Assembly (NCBI RefSeq): GCF_038049925.1
Contig: NZ_CP145809.1
Span: 2,948,599-3,012,598, forward strand
Direction: 5' to 3'
DNA: 64,000 nt
Source: Georgenia sp. M64
Lineage (GTDB): Bacteria > Actinomycetota > Actinomycetes > Actinomycetales > Actinomycetaceae
Shown: piece after piece, positions 26,412-35,406 of the stretch
How the letters are laid out: each line of letters begins with the position of its first letter
Numbering within the stretch: the first letter of the stretch is position 1
The notes under the pieces: generated by a model
What the model was told of the DNA's origin: nothing
Databases searched by the model: none
The model's input: only the letters and a program-made list of their open reading frames with translations
Translations under genes and position numbers: made by a program

Positions 26412-27473
26412 TCACGTCTGCGTGCGGTACTCCTCGCGCTGCATCGAGTCGCGCACCTCGCCGACGAGCTCCTCGAGGATGTCCTCGAGGAACACCACGC
26501 CCAGGGACTCGGCGCCCCCGTCCGGGGCGACCACGCGCGCCAGGTGCGCGCCCGAGCGCTGCATCGCGGCCAGGGCGTCCTCCACCTCGTCCTCGGGCGC
26601 CACCGCCGCGAGCGCACGGACCCGCCAGGGCGGCACGGGCAGGTCCCGGGCGTCCCCCTCGGCGTACAGGACGTCCTTGAGGTGGAGGTAGCCGGCGAGC
26701 TCGCCCGTGCCGGTGACGAGGGGGAAGCGCGAGAAGCCGGTCCGCGCGACCTCCCGCTCGACCTCCGCCGGGGTGCACCCCACGTGCAGCGCGTCGAGCT
26801 CGTCCACCGGGACCATGACCTCGGCGGCCGTGCGCTCGGAGAACTCGATCGCGCCGGTGAGCAGGCCAAGGTCGTCGCTGAGCACCCCCTCGGCCTGGGA
26901 GCGCTCGACGATCGAGGCGACCTCCTCGGCGGTGAAGGCCGAGACGACCTCGTCCTTCGGCTCGACGCCGACCATCCGCAGGACGAGGTTGGCGAACCAG
27001 TTCAGGCCTCCCACGACCGGTCGCAGGACCTTGGAGATCCACACCAGGGGCGGGGCGAAGATGAGCGCGGCCTTCTCGGGCGACGTCACCGCGAGGTTCT
27101 TCGGCACCATCTCGCCGAGCACCACGTGGAGGTAGACCACCAGCGCGAGCGCGAGGGTGAACCCCACGACGTGCCCCGCCTCGGCGGGCAGGCCTGCCGC
27201 CTCGAGGGGGCCCTGGACGAGGTGGGCGATGGCCGGCTCGGCCACCGCCCCCAGCCCCGTCGAGCACACCGTCACGCCCAGCTGGGCGGAGGCGAGCATG
27301 ATCGTCACGTTCTCCATCGCGTAGAGGACGCTTCGCGCGCCCCGGCGCCCCTGCTCGACCAGGGGCTCGATGCGCGAGCGACGCGCGGACATCACGGCGA
27401 ACTCCGCACCGACGAAGAAGGCGTTGAGCGCGAGGAGGACGAGGCCGACGACGAGGGCCGTGGAGGTGCTCAT
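26412..27473 (-). CDS. CNNM/CBS-domain membrane protein (HlyC/CorC family), short partner
   Basis: A 353-residue integral membrane protein: an N-terminal CNNM (DUF21) domain with three to four helices ([39 protein letters not shown]) and a pair of CBS domains ([14 protein letters not shown] to [15 protein letters not shown]). Family members are linked to magnesium/cobalt efflux and adenine-nucleotide sensing. The C-terminal CorC_HlyC domain of full-length members is absent. The ATG at 27473 overlaps the stop of its larger paralogue (ATGA), so the two are probably made together and may form a heterodimer. Confidence 0.9.
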   Translation of the reverse strand: MSTSTALVVGLVLLALNAFFVGAEFAVMSARRSRIEPLVEQGRRGARSVLYAMENVTIMLASAQLGVTVCSTGLGAVAEPAIAHLVQGPLEAAGLPAEAGHVVGFTLALALVVYLHVVLGEMVPKNLAVTSPEKAALIFAPPLVWISKVLRPVVGGLNWFANLVLRMVGVEPKDEVVSAFTAEEVASIVERSQAEGVLSDDLGLLTGAIEFSERTAAEVMVPVDELDALHVGCTPAEVEREVARTGFSRFPLVTGTGELAGYLHLKDVLYAEGDARDLPVPPWRVRALAAVAPEDEVEDALAAMQRSGAHLARVVAPDGGAESLGVVFLEDILEELVGEVRDSMQREEYRTQT

Positions 27474-28789
27474 GCCGCACCCCCGGCCGGGACGGGCCGG
27501 ACGCGCAGGCGGTCGACCCGGCGGCCCTCCATGTGCTCCACGGTGAGCAGGACGTCCCCGACGGTGACCTCGTCGCCCTCGCCGGGGATCCGGCCGAGCC
27601 GGTCCATGACGAGCCCGCCGAGGGTCTCGTACGGCCCGTCGTCGGGAACCCGAAGGCCGGTCTGGTCGGCGAGCTCGTCCGGGCGCAGGACGCCGGGGAC
27701 GACCCAGGTGCCGCGGGGGCCGGCGTGCGTGCCCGAGCGGCGGCGGTCGTGCTCGTCGGCCACGTCTCCCACGAGCTCCTCGACGACGTCCTCGAGCGTG
27801 ACGATCCCCGACGTGCCGCCGTACTCGTCGACGACGACGGCCATCTGGAGGCCCTCGTCGCGCAGCTGCACGAGCAGCGGGCCCAGCGCGACGGTCTCGG
27901 GCACGCGGGGCGCCTCGACCAGGAGCGAGGACGAGGCCACCGGCACGTCCGCACGGCGCTCGTAGGGCACGGCCACGGCGCGGCGCAGGTGGACCAGCCC
28001 GACGACGTCGTCGGGGTCCTCCCCGAAGACGGGGAAGCGCGAGTGGCCGGTGGCCCGGGCCAGGGCGACGACGTCGGCGGCGGTGTCCTCCCGGCTCAGC
28101 GCGTGGATCCGGCCGCGGTCGGTCATGACGTCGACGGCGGTGAGCGCGCCGAGGCCGATCGACCGGGTGAGCAGCGTCGCCGTCGAGACGTCGAGCGTGC
28201 CCTGCTCCGCGGAGCGGCGCACCAGCGCGGCGAGCTCGGAGGCGGAGCGGCCGCCGGAGAGCTCCTCGGCGGCCTCCACCCCGAAGCGTCGCAGGACCGC
28301 GTTGGCGGAGTTGTTGAGACCGGTGATGACCGGGCGCAGGGCCCGGGTGAAGACCCGCTGGAGCGGGGCGACGTGGCCCGCGGTGACGAGCGGGTCCGCC
28401 AGGGCGAGGTTCTTGGGCACGAGCTCGCCGAAGACCATCGAGAAGGTGTTGACCGCCACCAGCGAGAGCACCACCGCCGTCGCGGTGGCCGCGGCGCTGG
28501 CGAGGCCGGCGCTGCCGAGCGGGCCGGCCAGGAGCGTCGCCAGGGCGGCCTGCGTGGTGTAGCCCAGCAGGATGGTCGTCACGGTGATGCCGACCTGGGC
28601 GCTGGAGAGCTCGAGCGAGAGGTGCTTGAGGGCCCGGCCGACGCCGACAGCGCGCTTGTCGCCCGCGGCGATCCGCCGGTCGACGGTGCCCGGGTCGAGG
28701 GCGACGAGGGAGAACTCCGCCGCGACGAAGACGGCGGTCCCGGCGGTCAGGACGACCCCGAGGAGGACGAGCAGCCACTCGGTCAGCAC
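27470..28789 (-). CDS. CNNM/CBS/CorC-domain membrane protein, full-length partner
   Basis: A 439-residue paralogue of the gene just downstream. It has a CNNM membrane domain (about 1-190, with [15 protein letters not shown]), two CBS domains (about 205-340, ending [23 protein letters not shown]) and the C-terminal CorC_HlyC domain (about 350-430). Likely roles are Mg/Co efflux or ion homeostasis; older annotation as a haemolysin is misleading. GTG start at 28789 ([11 protein letters not shown]). The two genes form an operon. Confidence 0.92.
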   Translation of the reverse strand: MLTEWLLVLLGVVLTAGTAVFVAAEFSLVALDPGTVDRRIAAGDKRAVGVGRALKHLSLELSSAQVGITVTTILLGYTTQAALATLLAGPLGSAGLASAAATATAVVLSLVAVNTFSMVFGELVPKNLALADPLVTAGHVAPLQRVFTRALRPVITGLNNSANAVLRRFGVEAAEELSGGRSASELAALVRRSAEQGTLDVSTATLLTRSIGLGALTAVDVMTDRGRIHALSREDTAADVVALARATGHSRFPVFGEDPDDVVGLVHLRRAVAVPYERRADVPVASSSLLVEAPRVPETVALGPLLVQLRDEGLQMAVVVDEYGGTSGIVTLEDVVEELVGDVADEHDRRRSGTHAGPRGTWVVPGVLRPDELADQTGLRVPDDGPYETLGGLVMDRLGRIPGEGDEVTVGDVLLTVEHMEGRRVDRLRVRPVPAGGAA

Positions 28790-29125
28790 GGCCTCGCCCG
28801 CCCGGTGGCTCGGCGGGACCCGCGCGTGTCTTCCGCGGGCAGGGGTTCAGGAGGGTCGGCGGGATGTCGACCGCGGCGTGAGCGACGCATGGTGGCTCGA
28901 TGGTAGCGACCCGCCCGGGCGGTGCGCCCCGACATCACCGGTTCGGGACGTTCGTCCTAGGCGTGTGTGACGCCCCGTTGACCGGCTCTTGAGCGAGTCG
29001 GCGCAGGGGCCGCCGACGCCGCCCGAATTCCGGCCGGGAGCCGGTCTCGATGTGGGGTCGGAGGAGCAGGTCGCCTAGGGTTGTAGGCGATCTTCATCAC
29101 ACCCCTGGAAGAGGGCGAACAGCGA
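28790..29125. other. intergenic region between the CNNM pair and kgd
   Basis: A 336-bp divergent region that must hold promoters for both directions. I see no gene, no clean inverted repeat and no convincing -35/-10 pair; a TAGGGT at 29076-29081 is the best -10 guess for kgd. Confidence 0.5.
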
Positions 29126-32100
29126 GTGTCCACGCAGGAACACGACATCAGCTCCACCTTTGGCGCCAACGAGTGGCTCATCGAGGAGCTCTACGAGAAG
29201 TACAAGCAGGACAAGCGGTCCGTCGACCCTGCGTGGTGGGACTTCTTCGAGGACTACGAGAGCACCGGCAACGGCGGTGACGCGGACCAGGCGCCCGGTG
29301 CCGAGACGGGCCAGGCCCCGGCCGGACGCACCGTGCCCGCCGACCCCGCGCCGTCGGACGCGGCGCCCGCCGTGGTGAGCCCGGCCCGGGCGGCCGCCCC
29401 CGAGCCCGGCGCGCCCCCGCAGAGCGCCGCGCGCTCGGCCGGCACGCCCTCCCCCGGCGCCCGGGCGGACCAGTCGGTGGAGACCGTGCGCGACGACCTG
29501 CCCCCCGCGCCGCCCGTCTCGGCCCAGCCCCCCACCTCCGCCTACGTCGAGCGCGCCGGGCGTCCCTCCCCGACGGCGGAGAGCCCGGCCGAGGACGAGA
29601 CCGTCAAGCTGCGCGGCGTCGCCGCGCGCACGGTCCAGAACATGGAGACCAGCCTCGAGCTGCCGGTTGCGACGAGCGTGCGCGCCGTCCCCGCCAAGGT
29701 GATGGTCGACAACCGGATCGTCATCAACAACCACCTCGCCCGCTCACGCGGCGGCAAGGTCTCCTTCACGCACCTCATCGGCTTCGCCATGGTCGAGGCG
29801 CTGTCGGAGATGCCGGAGATGAACTACTCCTACAGCGAGACCGAGGACGGCAAGCCCGCCGTCTTCCAGCCGGCGCACGTCAACTTCGGCCTCGCGATCG
29901 ACCTGCCGAAGCCCGACGGCACCCGCAGCCTGGTGGTGCCCTCCGTCAAGGCCGCCGACACGATGGACTTCGCCGGCTTCTGGGGCGCCTACGAGGACCT
30001 CGTGCGCAAGGCGCGCAAGAACAAGCTCACCCTCGAGGACTACGCCGGGACGACGATCTCGCTGACCAACCCCGGCGGCATCGGCACGGTGCACTCGATC
30101 CCGAGGCTCATGAAGGGCCAGGGCACGATCCTCGGCGTCGGCGCGATGGACTACCCGGCCGAGTTCGCCGGGGCCTCGCAGCAGCGCCTGGCGCGGATCG
30201 GCGTCTCCAAGGTCCTCACCCTCACCTCGACCTACGACCACCGGATCATCCAGGGCGCGGCCTCGGGCGAGTTCCTCAAGATCATCCACACCAAGCTGCT
30301 CGGCACCGACGGCTTCTACGACCGGGTGTTCACCTCCCTGCGGGTGCCGTACGAGCCGGTGCGCTGGCTCCAGGACATCGAGTACGACCCGGAGACCGAG
30401 CTCGGCAAGCCCGCCAGGATCGCCGAGCTGGTGCACGCGTACCGCTCCCGCGGCCACTTCATGGCCGACACCGACCCGCTCGCCTACCGTCAGCGCCGAC
30501 ACCCCGACCTCGACGTCGCCGCGTACGGGCTGACCCTGTGGGACCTCGACCGCACCTTCCCCACCGGCGGGATCGGCGGGACGGCCCGGGCGAGCCTGCG
30601 CGACGTGCTGCAGCTCCTGCGTGACGCGTACTGCCGGACCGTGGGCATCGAGTACATGCACATCGGCGACCCGGGTCAGCGCAAGTGGTTCCAGAGCCAG
30701 CTCGAGACGCCCTACGCCAAGCCGTCGAGCGAGCAGCAGCTCCAGATCCTCAGGAAGCTCAACGCCGCCGAGGCGTTCGAGACGTTCCTGCAGACGAAGT
30801 ACGTGGGGCAGAAGCGCTTCTCCCTCGAGGGTGCCGAGTCGCTCATCCCCCTCCTCGACGTCATCCTCACCGGTGCCGCCGACGACGGCCTCGACGAGGT
30901 CGGGATCGCCATGGCCCACCGCGGGCGCCTCAACGTGCTCGCCAACATCGCCGGGAAGTCCTACGGGCAGATCTTCTCCGAGTTCGAGGGGAACCAGGAC
31001 CCGCGCACCGTCCAGGGGTCCGGCGACGTGAAGTACCACCTCGGGACCGTGGGCACCTTCACCGCACCGGACGGGGAGACGACCGCCGTCTACCTCGCGG
31101 CGAACCCGTCGCACCTCGAGGCGGCCGACGGCGTCCTGGAGGGCGTGGTCCGGGCCAAGCAGGACAGGATCGACCTCGGCGAGGACGGCTTCTCCGTCCT
31201 GCCCATCCTCATCCACGGCGACGCCGCGTTCGCCGGCCAGGGCGTGGTGACCGAGACGCTCAACCTCTCCCAGCTGCGCGGGTACCGCACCGGCGGCACG
31301 ATCCACATCATCGTCAACAACCAGATCGGCTTCACCACCGGCCCGTCGTCCTCGCGCTCGTCCTACTACCCGACCGACATCGCCAAGGGTCTGCAGATCC
31401 CGGTGTTCCACGTCAACGGCGACGACCCCGAGGCGGTCGCCCGGGTCGCGGAGCTGGCGTACGCCTACCGACAGAAGTTCCACAAGGACGTCATCGTCGA
31501 CCTCGTCTGCTACCGCCGGCGCGGCCACAACGAGGGCGACGACCCCTCGATGACGCAGCCGGTGATGTACAACCTCATCGAGAACAAGCGCTCGGTGCGC
31601 AAGCTCTACACCGAGTCGCTCATCGGGCGGAAGGACCTCACGGCCGAGCAGGCCGAGGAGGCGCTCAAGGACTACCAGCGCGAGCTCGAGAAGGCCTTCA
31701 CCGAGACCCGCGAGGGCGGGTGGACCCCGCCCGAGACCGCCGACGAGCAGGTCGCGGGCCTCGAGCGTCCCGAGTCCCAGCTCGAGGACGCCGGCGTCAT
31801 GGTCGGCTGGCAGACCGCCGTCGGCGCCGAGGTGCTGGAGCGGATCGGGCAGGCGCACGTGCGCCCGCCGGAGGGCTTCTCGGTCCACCCCAAGCTCGAC
31901 AAGCTCCTCCACCGTCGCGACGAGATGACCCGCGAGGGCGGGATCGACTGGGGCTTCGGGGAGATCCTCGCCTTCGGCTCCCTCGTCATGGAGGGCACCC
32001 CGGTGCGGCTGTCCGGGCAGGACTCGCGGCGTGGCACGTTCACCCAGCGCCACGCCGTCCTGCACGACTACACCAACGGCGCGGAGTGGACGCCGCTGAT

Positions 32101-32974
32101 GTACCTCACGCCCGACCAGGCCAAGTTCTGGGTGTACGACTCCTCGCTCAGCGAGTTCGCGGCGATGGCCTTCGAGTACGGCTACTCGGTCGAGCGGCCC
32201 GACGCCCTCGTGCTGTGGGAGGGCCAGTTCGGCGACTTCGCCAACGGCGCCCAGACCGTCATCGACGAGTTCATCTCCTCGTCCGAGCAGAAGTGGGGCC
32301 AGCGGTCCTCGCTCGTCCTGCTCCTGCCGCACGGCTACGAGGGGCAGGGCCCCGACCACTCCTCCGCGCGCATCGAGCGGTACCTGCAGATGAGCGCCGA
32401 GGAGAACTGGGTGGTCGCCCAGCCGTCGACGCCGGCGAACCACTTCCACATGCTCCGGCGACAGGCCTACGCCCGGCCGCGCAAGCCGCTCATCGTCTTC
32501 TCGCCCAAGCAGCTGCTGCGTCTGAAGGCGGCGGCCTCCCCCGTGGAGGACTTCACCTCGGGCACCTTCCGCCCGGTCATCGGCGAGGTGGAGGAGCGCG
32601 TGCGCACGGCCGGTCAGCAGGTCGAGAAGCTCCTGCTGTGCTCCGGCCGGATCTACTACGACCTCGCCGCGCAGCGGGTGAAGGCCGACGACTCCGGTGT
32701 CGCCATCGTCCGGCTCGAGCAGCTCTACCCGCTCGACCTCGACGCGGTGCGGTCCGAGCTCGCCGCCTTCCCCGACGCCAGGGTGGTCTGGGTGCAGGAC
32801 GAGCCGGAGAACCAGGGTCCGTGGACCTTCGTCTCCGACCACCTGGCCCCCGCCCTGGACGGGCGCGAGCTCGAGGTCGTCTCGCGACCGGCGGCCGCGT
32901 CGCCGTCGACCGGCTCGCACAAGCGGCACGTGGAGGAGAACGCCGAGCTCATGCGGCAGGCCTTCGCCCGCTGA
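29126..32974 (+). CDS. kgd: multifunctional 2-oxoglutarate metabolism enzyme (E1o with fused E2-type domain)
   Basis: Actinobacterial fusion enzyme of the TCA cycle, 1282 residues. The N-terminal E1 motif (NEWLIEELYEKYKQD) is followed by a Pro/Ala linker, a succinyltransferase-like E2 catalytic domain (about 165-400, with SLTNPGGIGTVHSIPRLM and STYDHRIIQGA) and a complete thiamine-diphosphate E1 (about 430-1282: MAHRGRLNVLANI, HVNGDDPEAV, YRRRGHNEGDDP). There is no lipoyl domain; in mycobacteria and corynebacteria it works with the E2 of pyruvate dehydrogenase and is inhibited by the FHA protein GarA/OdhI. GTG start at 29126. Monocistronic, ended by a strong hairpin. Confidence 0.97.
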   Translation: MSTQEHDISSTFGANEWLIEELYEKYKQDKRSVDPAWWDFFEDYESTGNGGDADQAPGAETGQAPAGRTVPADPAPSDAAPAVVSPARAAAPEPGAPPQSAARSAGTPSPGARADQSVETVRDDLPPAPPVSAQPPTSAYVERAGRPSPTAESPAEDETVKLRGVAARTVQNMETSLELPVATSVRAVPAKVMVDNRIVINNHLARSRGGKVSFTHLIGFAMVEALSEMPEMNYSYSETEDGKPAVFQPAHVNFGLAIDLPKPDGTRSLVVPSVKAADTMDFAGFWGAYEDLVRKARKNKLTLEDYAGTTISLTNPGGIGTVHSIPRLMKGQGTILGVGAMDYPAEFAGASQQRLARIGVSKVLTLTSTYDHRIIQGAASGEFLKIIHTKLLGTDGFYDRVFTSLRVPYEPVRWLQDIEYDPETELGKPARIAELVHAYRSRGHFMADTDPLAYRQRRHPDLDVAAYGLTLWDLDRTFPTGGIGGTARASLRDVLQLLRDAYCRTVGIEYMHIGDPGQRKWFQSQLETPYAKPSSEQQLQILRKLNAAEAFETFLQTKYVGQKRFSLEGAESLIPLLDVILTGAADDGLDEVGIAMAHRGRLNVLANIAGKSYGQIFSEFEGNQDPRTVQGSGDVKYHLGTVGTFTAPDGETTAVYLAANPSHLEAADGVLEGVVRAKQDRIDLGEDGFSVLPILIHGDAAFAGQGVVTETLNLSQLRGYRTGGTIHIIVNNQIGFTTGPSSSRSSYYPTDIAKGLQIPVFHVNGDDPEAVARVAELAYAYRQKFHKDVIVDLVCYRRRGHNEGDDPSMTQPVMYNLIENKRSVRKLYTESLIGRKDLTAEQAEEALKDYQRELEKAFTETREGGWTPPETADEQVAGLERPESQLEDAGVMVGWQTAVGAEVLERIGQAHVRPPEGFSVHPKLDKLLHRRDEMTREGGIDWGFGEILAFGSLVMEGTPVRLSGQDSRRGTFTQRHAVLHDYTNGAEWTPLMYLTPDQAKFWVYDSSLSEFAAMAFEYGYSVERPDALVLWEGQFGDFANGAQTVIDEFISSSEQKWGQRSSLVLLLPHGYEGQGPDHSSARIERYLQMSAEENWVVAQPSTPANHFHMLRRQAYARPRKPLIVFSPKQLLRLKAAASPVEDFTSGTFRPVIGEVEERVRTAGQQVEKLLLCSGRIYYDLAAQRVKADDSGVAIVRLEQLYPLDLDAVRSELAAFPDARVVWVQDEPENQGPWTFVSDHLAPALDGRELEVVSRPAAASPSTGSHKRHVEENAELMRQAFAR

Positions 32975-32978
32975 GCAC

Positions 32979-33018
32979 CGCCGACGGGCCGGGACCTCGT
33001 GGTCCCGGCCCGTCGGCG
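32979..33018 (+). terminator. kgd terminator hairpin
   Basis: A perfect 18-bp stem (32979-32996 with 33001-33018, loop tcgt) begins four bases after the kgd stop and is followed by tcccc. Confidence 0.9.
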
Positions 33019-33094
33019 TCCCCGCGCGTGCTGCGGGGCCTGCGCGGCTCCACCGGGCAGGATGGGGGCACCGAAGCATCACGGGAGGAGCACG

Positions 33095-33691
33095 GTGGGC
33101 GAGGGACAGCTGCGGATCTGCGTCATCGGGGACGAGCTCACGGCGGGCACCGGCGACGCCCGGGGTCTGGGCTGGGTCGGCCGGGTCATGGCGCGCACGA
33201 CGACGGAGGAGCCGGCCTTCGTGGCCCAGCTCGCCGTCCCCGGCGAGTCCAGCACCGCCCTGTCGGCGCGCTGGGAGACCGAGTGCCGTCGCCGCTTCGG
33301 TGCCCACACCGACAACCGGCTCGTCATCGGGCTGGGCTCCACCGACCTCGACGAGGGGCTCTCGCTGGCCCGGTCGCGGCTCAACCTCGCGAACATCCTC
33401 GACGGCGCCGCCGCCTCGCGGGTGAGCTGCTTCGTCGTGGGGCCCCCGCCGCGCCCCGGGGCCGACCCGGAGGCGCTGGCCGCGCTGTCGCAGGCGTACG
33501 CCGACGTCTGCCAGCGCCGCCACGTGCCCTACGCGGAGACCTTCGAGCCCCTGCGGACCCACGAGCAGTGGCACGCCGACGTCGCCGCCGGCGACGGCAC
33601 GCATCCGGGCCAGGCCGGCTACGGGCTCCTCGCCTGGCTCGTCCTGCACTCGGGCTGGCACGACTGGCTGGGTGCCGAGCCGGCCGCCTGA
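33095..33691 (+). CDS. SGNH/GDSL-hydrolase-like protein lacking the nucleophile serine
   Basis: A 198-residue protein with the block order of SGNH esterases: block I CVIGDELTAGTGD, block III IGLGSTDLDEG, block V GDGTHPGQAGYGLLAW. In block I the expected GDS is GDE, so the nucleophilic serine is replaced by Glu; in block III the expected Asn is Thr. The block V Asp/His pair is kept. It is therefore either inactive, a binding protein, or uses another chemistry. No signal peptide. GGGAGGAG precedes the GTG at 33095. Confidence 0.75.
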   Translation: MGEGQLRICVIGDELTAGTGDARGLGWVGRVMARTTTEEPAFVAQLAVPGESSTALSARWETECRRRFGAHTDNRLVIGLGSTDLDEGLSLARSRLNLANILDGAAASRVSCFVVGPPPRPGADPEALAALSQAYADVCQRRHVPYAETFEPLRTHEQWHADVAAGDGTHPGQAGYGLLAWLVLHSGWHDWLGAEPAA

Positions 33692-33751
33692 CCTCCCTGG
33701 CGGTCGACGCTCGACGCGGAGGTCCCACGCGGCAGTCGTTACAGTGGTGGG

Positions 33752-34858
33752 ATGTCGGTCGAGCTCGGTCTGCCCCGTGCCCGCGCAGCGCGCGGCGCGG
33801 GCGCGCGGGACGCCGCGACGCCGGGCGGCCGACCGGACACGTCCGGGCTGGTGGACCGCTTCGGCCGGGTCGCCCAGGACCTGCGCGTCTCGCTCACCGA
33901 CCGGTGCAACCTGCGCTGCGAGTACTGCATGCCGGCCGAGGGATTCGACTGGCTGCCCAGCCGGGAGGTCCTCTCCGACGACGAGGTGATCCATCTCATC
34001 CGGGTCGCCGTCGAGCGGCTCGGCGTGCGGGAGGTCCGCTTCACCGGCGGGGAGCCGCTCCTGCGCAAGGGTCTGGAGCGGATCGTGGCGGCGACGACGG
34101 CCCTGCGCACCGCCGACGGTGCCGTGCCCGAGACCTCGCTGACGACGAACGGGCTGGGCCTGGACCGCAGGGCCGCTGGGCTCGCCGCTGCCGGGCTCGC
34201 CCGGGTCAACGTCTCCCTCGACTCCCTCGACCGGCAGGCCTACGCCACGCTCACCCGTCGGGACCGGCTCCCCGACGTCCTGGCGGGGATCGACGCCGCG
34301 GAGGCCGCCGGCATGACGCCGGTGAAGATCAACGCCGTGCTCATGCGCGGGGTCAACGACACCGAGGCGCCCGAGCTCCTCGCCTACGCCCTGCGCCGCG
34401 GGTTCGAGCTCCGCTTCATCGAGCAGATGCCGCTCGGCCCGCCCGAGCGCTGGGTGCGCGGGGAGATGATCACGGCGGCGCAGATCCTCGCGGCCCTGGC
34501 CGAGCGTTTCGAGCTCACACCCACCGACGCCGCCGAGCGTGGTGCCGCACCGGCGGAGCGGTTCCACGTCGCCCCCTCCGGCGACCTGCCCGGCGGCTCC
34601 GTGGGCATCATCGCCTCGGTGACCCAGCCGTTCTGCGGCGCCTGCGACCGCACCCGGCTGACCGCGGACGGGCAGGTGCGAACCTGTCTCTTCTCGCGCA
34701 CCGAGACCGACCTGCGCGGCCTGGTCCGCGGCGGGGCGGACGACGAGCAGATCGCCGCGGCCTGGCGCACCGCGATGTGGGGCAAGCTCGCCGGGCACGG
34801 CATCGACGACCCCGGCTTCCTGCAGCCCCAGCGGCCCATGAGCGCGATCGGAGGCTGA
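33752..34858 (+). CDS. moaA: GTP 3',8-cyclase MoaA
   Basis: A radical-SAM enzyme that with MoaC turns GTP into the molybdenum-cofactor precursor. The SAM cluster motif is TDRCNLRCEYC; the second cluster that binds GTP is FCGACDRTRLTADGQVRTC; the C-terminus ends in the essential Gly-Gly (MSAIGG). A roughly 40-residue N-terminal extension is disordered. At 368 residues it is otherwise normal. One base separates it from moaD, and the molybdoenzyme operon lies just downstream, so cofactor supply and enzyme are physically linked. Confidence 0.96.
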   Translation: MSVELGLPRARAARGAGARDAATPGGRPDTSGLVDRFGRVAQDLRVSLTDRCNLRCEYCMPAEGFDWLPSREVLSDDEVIHLIRVAVERLGVREVRFTGGEPLLRKGLERIVAATTALRTADGAVPETSLTTNGLGLDRRAAGLAAAGLARVNVSLDSLDRQAYATLTRRDRLPDVLAGIDAAEAAGMTPVKINAVLMRGVNDTEAPELLAYALRRGFELRFIEQMPLGPPERWVRGEMITAAQILAALAERFELTPTDAAERGAAPAERFHVAPSGDLPGGSVGIIASVTQPFCGACDRTRLTADGQVRTCLFSRTETDLRGLVRGGADDEQIAAAWRTAMWGKLAGHGIDDPGFLQPQRPMSAIGG

Positions 34859-34859
34859 G

Positions 34860-35147
34860 ATGACTGCCGTGACCACCACCACCGTCACCGTCCACCTGCG
34901 GTACTTCGCCGCCGCCGCCGAGGCGGCCGGCGTCGCCGCGGAAGACCTCACGCTCCCCGCCGGTGCCACCGCAGCCGACCTCACCGACCTGCTCGCCGTC
35001 CGGCACGGGTCCGAGCTGGGCCGGATCCTCGGCATCTCCAGCCTCCTCGTCGACGACGTCGTCCGCGAGGAGCCCGACGCCCCGCTCGCAGCCGGGGACC
35101 GCCCGGCCGTGCGCGTGGACGTCCTGCCCCCGTTCGCCGGCGGCTGA
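34860..35147 (+). CDS. moaD: molybdopterin synthase sulfur-carrier subunit
   Basis: A 95-residue ubiquitin-fold protein that carries the thiocarboxylate sulfur on its C-terminal Gly-Gly (LPPFAGG) into molybdopterin synthase with MoaE, whose gene is 4.4 kb downstream on the other strand. The ATG is one base after the moaA stop, so the two are translated together. Confidence 0.93.
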   Translation: MTAVTTTTVTVHLRYFAAAAEAAGVAAEDLTLPAGATAADLTDLLAVRHGSELGRILGISSLLVDDVVREEPDAPLAAGDRPAVRVDVLPPFAGG

Positions 35148-35170
35148 CGGAGCCGCTCCCCCGCTCGCCG

Positions 35171-35198
35171 GGCCCACCGCGCAACGGCGCGGTGGGCC
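35171..35198 (+). terminator. moaAD terminator hairpin
   Basis: A perfect 12-bp stem (ggcccaccgcgc, 35171-35182, with 35187-35198, loop aacg) 23 bases after moaD, isolating moaAD from the dms operon. Confidence 0.85.
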
Positions 35199-35363
35199 TC
35201 CGCCGTCGTGCAGCCGGCGAACGTCCTCGCGAGCGCCATACCGGATCGGCCATTTTCGCCGGCATCCCCGGCCTGCGCGTCGACTGCCAGCCCGCCCGCC
35301 GGGCCGTTCGTCCCGGCCGACCCGAGGACGATCGCCCCACGGCGGGCACTGAATCGTCCTGAA

Positions 35364-35382
35364 GTCTGGTCCCGAACCAGAC
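35364..35382. promoter_or_regulatory. inverted repeat upstream of the DMSO reductase operon
   Basis: gtctggt-cccga-accagac, a perfect 7-bp inverted repeat 24 bases before the dmsA ATG. On the minus strand it contains TTCGGGACC, which fits the half-site of DosR-type boxes. Candidate operator. Confidence 0.45.
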
Positions 35383-35406
35383 GTATCCCTGTCGAAAGGA
35401 TGCTCC

